Below the pieces are notes generated by a model. The model was not told the DNA's origin. It saw only the letters and a list, made by a program, of their open reading frames with translations, and did not search any database. From positions 28,355 to 92,354 of the forward strand of contig MPUH01000162.1 of assembly GCA_001970955.1 (NCBI GenBank): a DNA stretch of 64,000 nucleotides. The letters are read 5' to 3'. Positions 63,708-64,000 of this stretch are shown here, piece by piece. The DNA is from Stentor coeruleus. Lineage: Eukaryota; Ciliophora; Heterotrichea; Heterotrichida; Stentoridae. Each line of letters opens with the position of its first letter. Position 1 is the first letter of the stretch. The position numbers and the translations under genes are program-made.

Positions 63708-64000
63708 TTATTTCTTTGCACACATCACATATAAAATATTATTTGGATTATCCGCACAGCCAATCATGAAATTAGCATTTTCTTTAACGTCATATAAAGG
63801 CTGAGATGGTATATGAACTTGATTTACATGATCTTCAGATCCTAAAATAAATTTCCTATATTCTAAATTGTCTAAATATTGCATCAATTTCGAGTCAGGA
63901 GCCGGACTCCACGATTTCATATCAATATCCGTGCCATAACTGACAGGAAATACTGTAAACACCTTATTATTATCCACTTGCCTTACATCTTCAATGAATG
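63708..64000 (-). CDS. Unknown protein, 5' part outside the window
   Basis: The minus-strand frame is open from the window edge to TAA at 63708, giving 96 visible residues (FIEDVRQVDNNKVFTVFPVS onward, ending NNILYVMCAKK). No ATG is needed inside because the gene continues beyond 64000. No family is recognised from this C-terminal part. Confidence 0.5.
   Translation of the reverse strand, partial: FIEDVRQVDNNKVFTVFPVSYGTDIDMKSWSPAPDSKLMQYLDNLEYRKFILGSEDHVNQVHIPSQPLYDVKENANFMIGCADNPNNILYVMCAKK

Noticed and set aside
1-64000. tRNA genes, CRISPR arrays, operons, bacterial promoters
   Set aside because: No cloverleaf with A and B boxes, no regularly spaced repeats, and spliced eukaryotic genes throughout.
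1-64000. Reading TGA as tryptophan as in Blepharisma
   Set aside because: Long conserved genes such as SMC4 and RPL18A contain no in-frame TGA and use TGG for tryptophan.

Overview
The window looks like somatic (macronuclear) DNA of a heterotrich ciliate, closest in style to Stentor. Eleven genes carry introns of only 15 or 16 nt. TAA and TAG end nearly all genes, TGA ends two, and every tryptophan checked in conserved positions is TGG, so the standard code fits. The DNA is very AT-rich and genes are compact. Genus is an inference; intron size and code are read from the sequence.

Layout. 1-4.4 kb: mostly noncoding, with one C2H2 zinc-finger gene and a possible coding relic. 4.4-12.9 kb: six minus-strand genes (EF-hand protein, coiled-coil protein, acylated C1-like zinc protein, Atg11/FIP200-like scaffold, DP transcription factor, decapeptide-repeat protein). 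13.3-16.1 kb: a coiled-coil protein, ribosomal protein eL20 and a secreted cathepsin B-like protease. 16.6-21.5 kb: an acylated protein, a second zinc-finger protein, a coiled-coil protein and an MFS transporter. 21.7-26.9 kb: two unknowns, a kinesin and an HCF101-type Fe-S carrier. 27.8-33.1 kb: two small acylated proteins and a large disordered protein. 33.3-40.4 kb: condensin subunit SMC4 and two coiled-coil proteins, one probably ciliary. 40.6-44.4 kb: a damaged PP1-type phosphatase, two unknowns (one with a PP1-docking motif) and LSM14. 44.9-50.2 kb: a large coiled-coil gene broken by assembly overlaps, divergent from a cyclic-nucleotide-binding protein. 50.9-58.6 kb: a small protein, a UBE3D-like protein, a zinc-finger/F-box protein, a catalytically empty E2-like protein, a seven-helix membrane protein and a catalytically empty patatin. 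59.3-64 kb: a protein kinase, RPA1 and a partial gene.

No pathway cluster is visible; this is ordinary gene-dense ciliate DNA mixing cell division and DNA maintenance (SMC4, RPA1, DP, kinesin), mRNA and protein control (LSM14, eL20, UBE3D-like), signalling (kinase, phosphatase, cyclic-nucleotide protein, acylated proteins, seven-helix protein) and cytoskeletal coiled coils.

The most notable observations are: (a) uniform 15/16-nt introns with an invariant A six bases from the 3' end; (b) short AT-rich insertions breaking conserved genes between 40 and 62 kb, each bounded by short direct repeats, whose removal restores the frame; (c) strong strand composition switching around genes (coding strand G-poor and A/C-rich upstream, G/T-rich downstream); (d) a seven-helix protein that appears only after splicing; (e) five single-N gaps flanked by perfect repeats, which are assembly overlaps and create false frameshifts.
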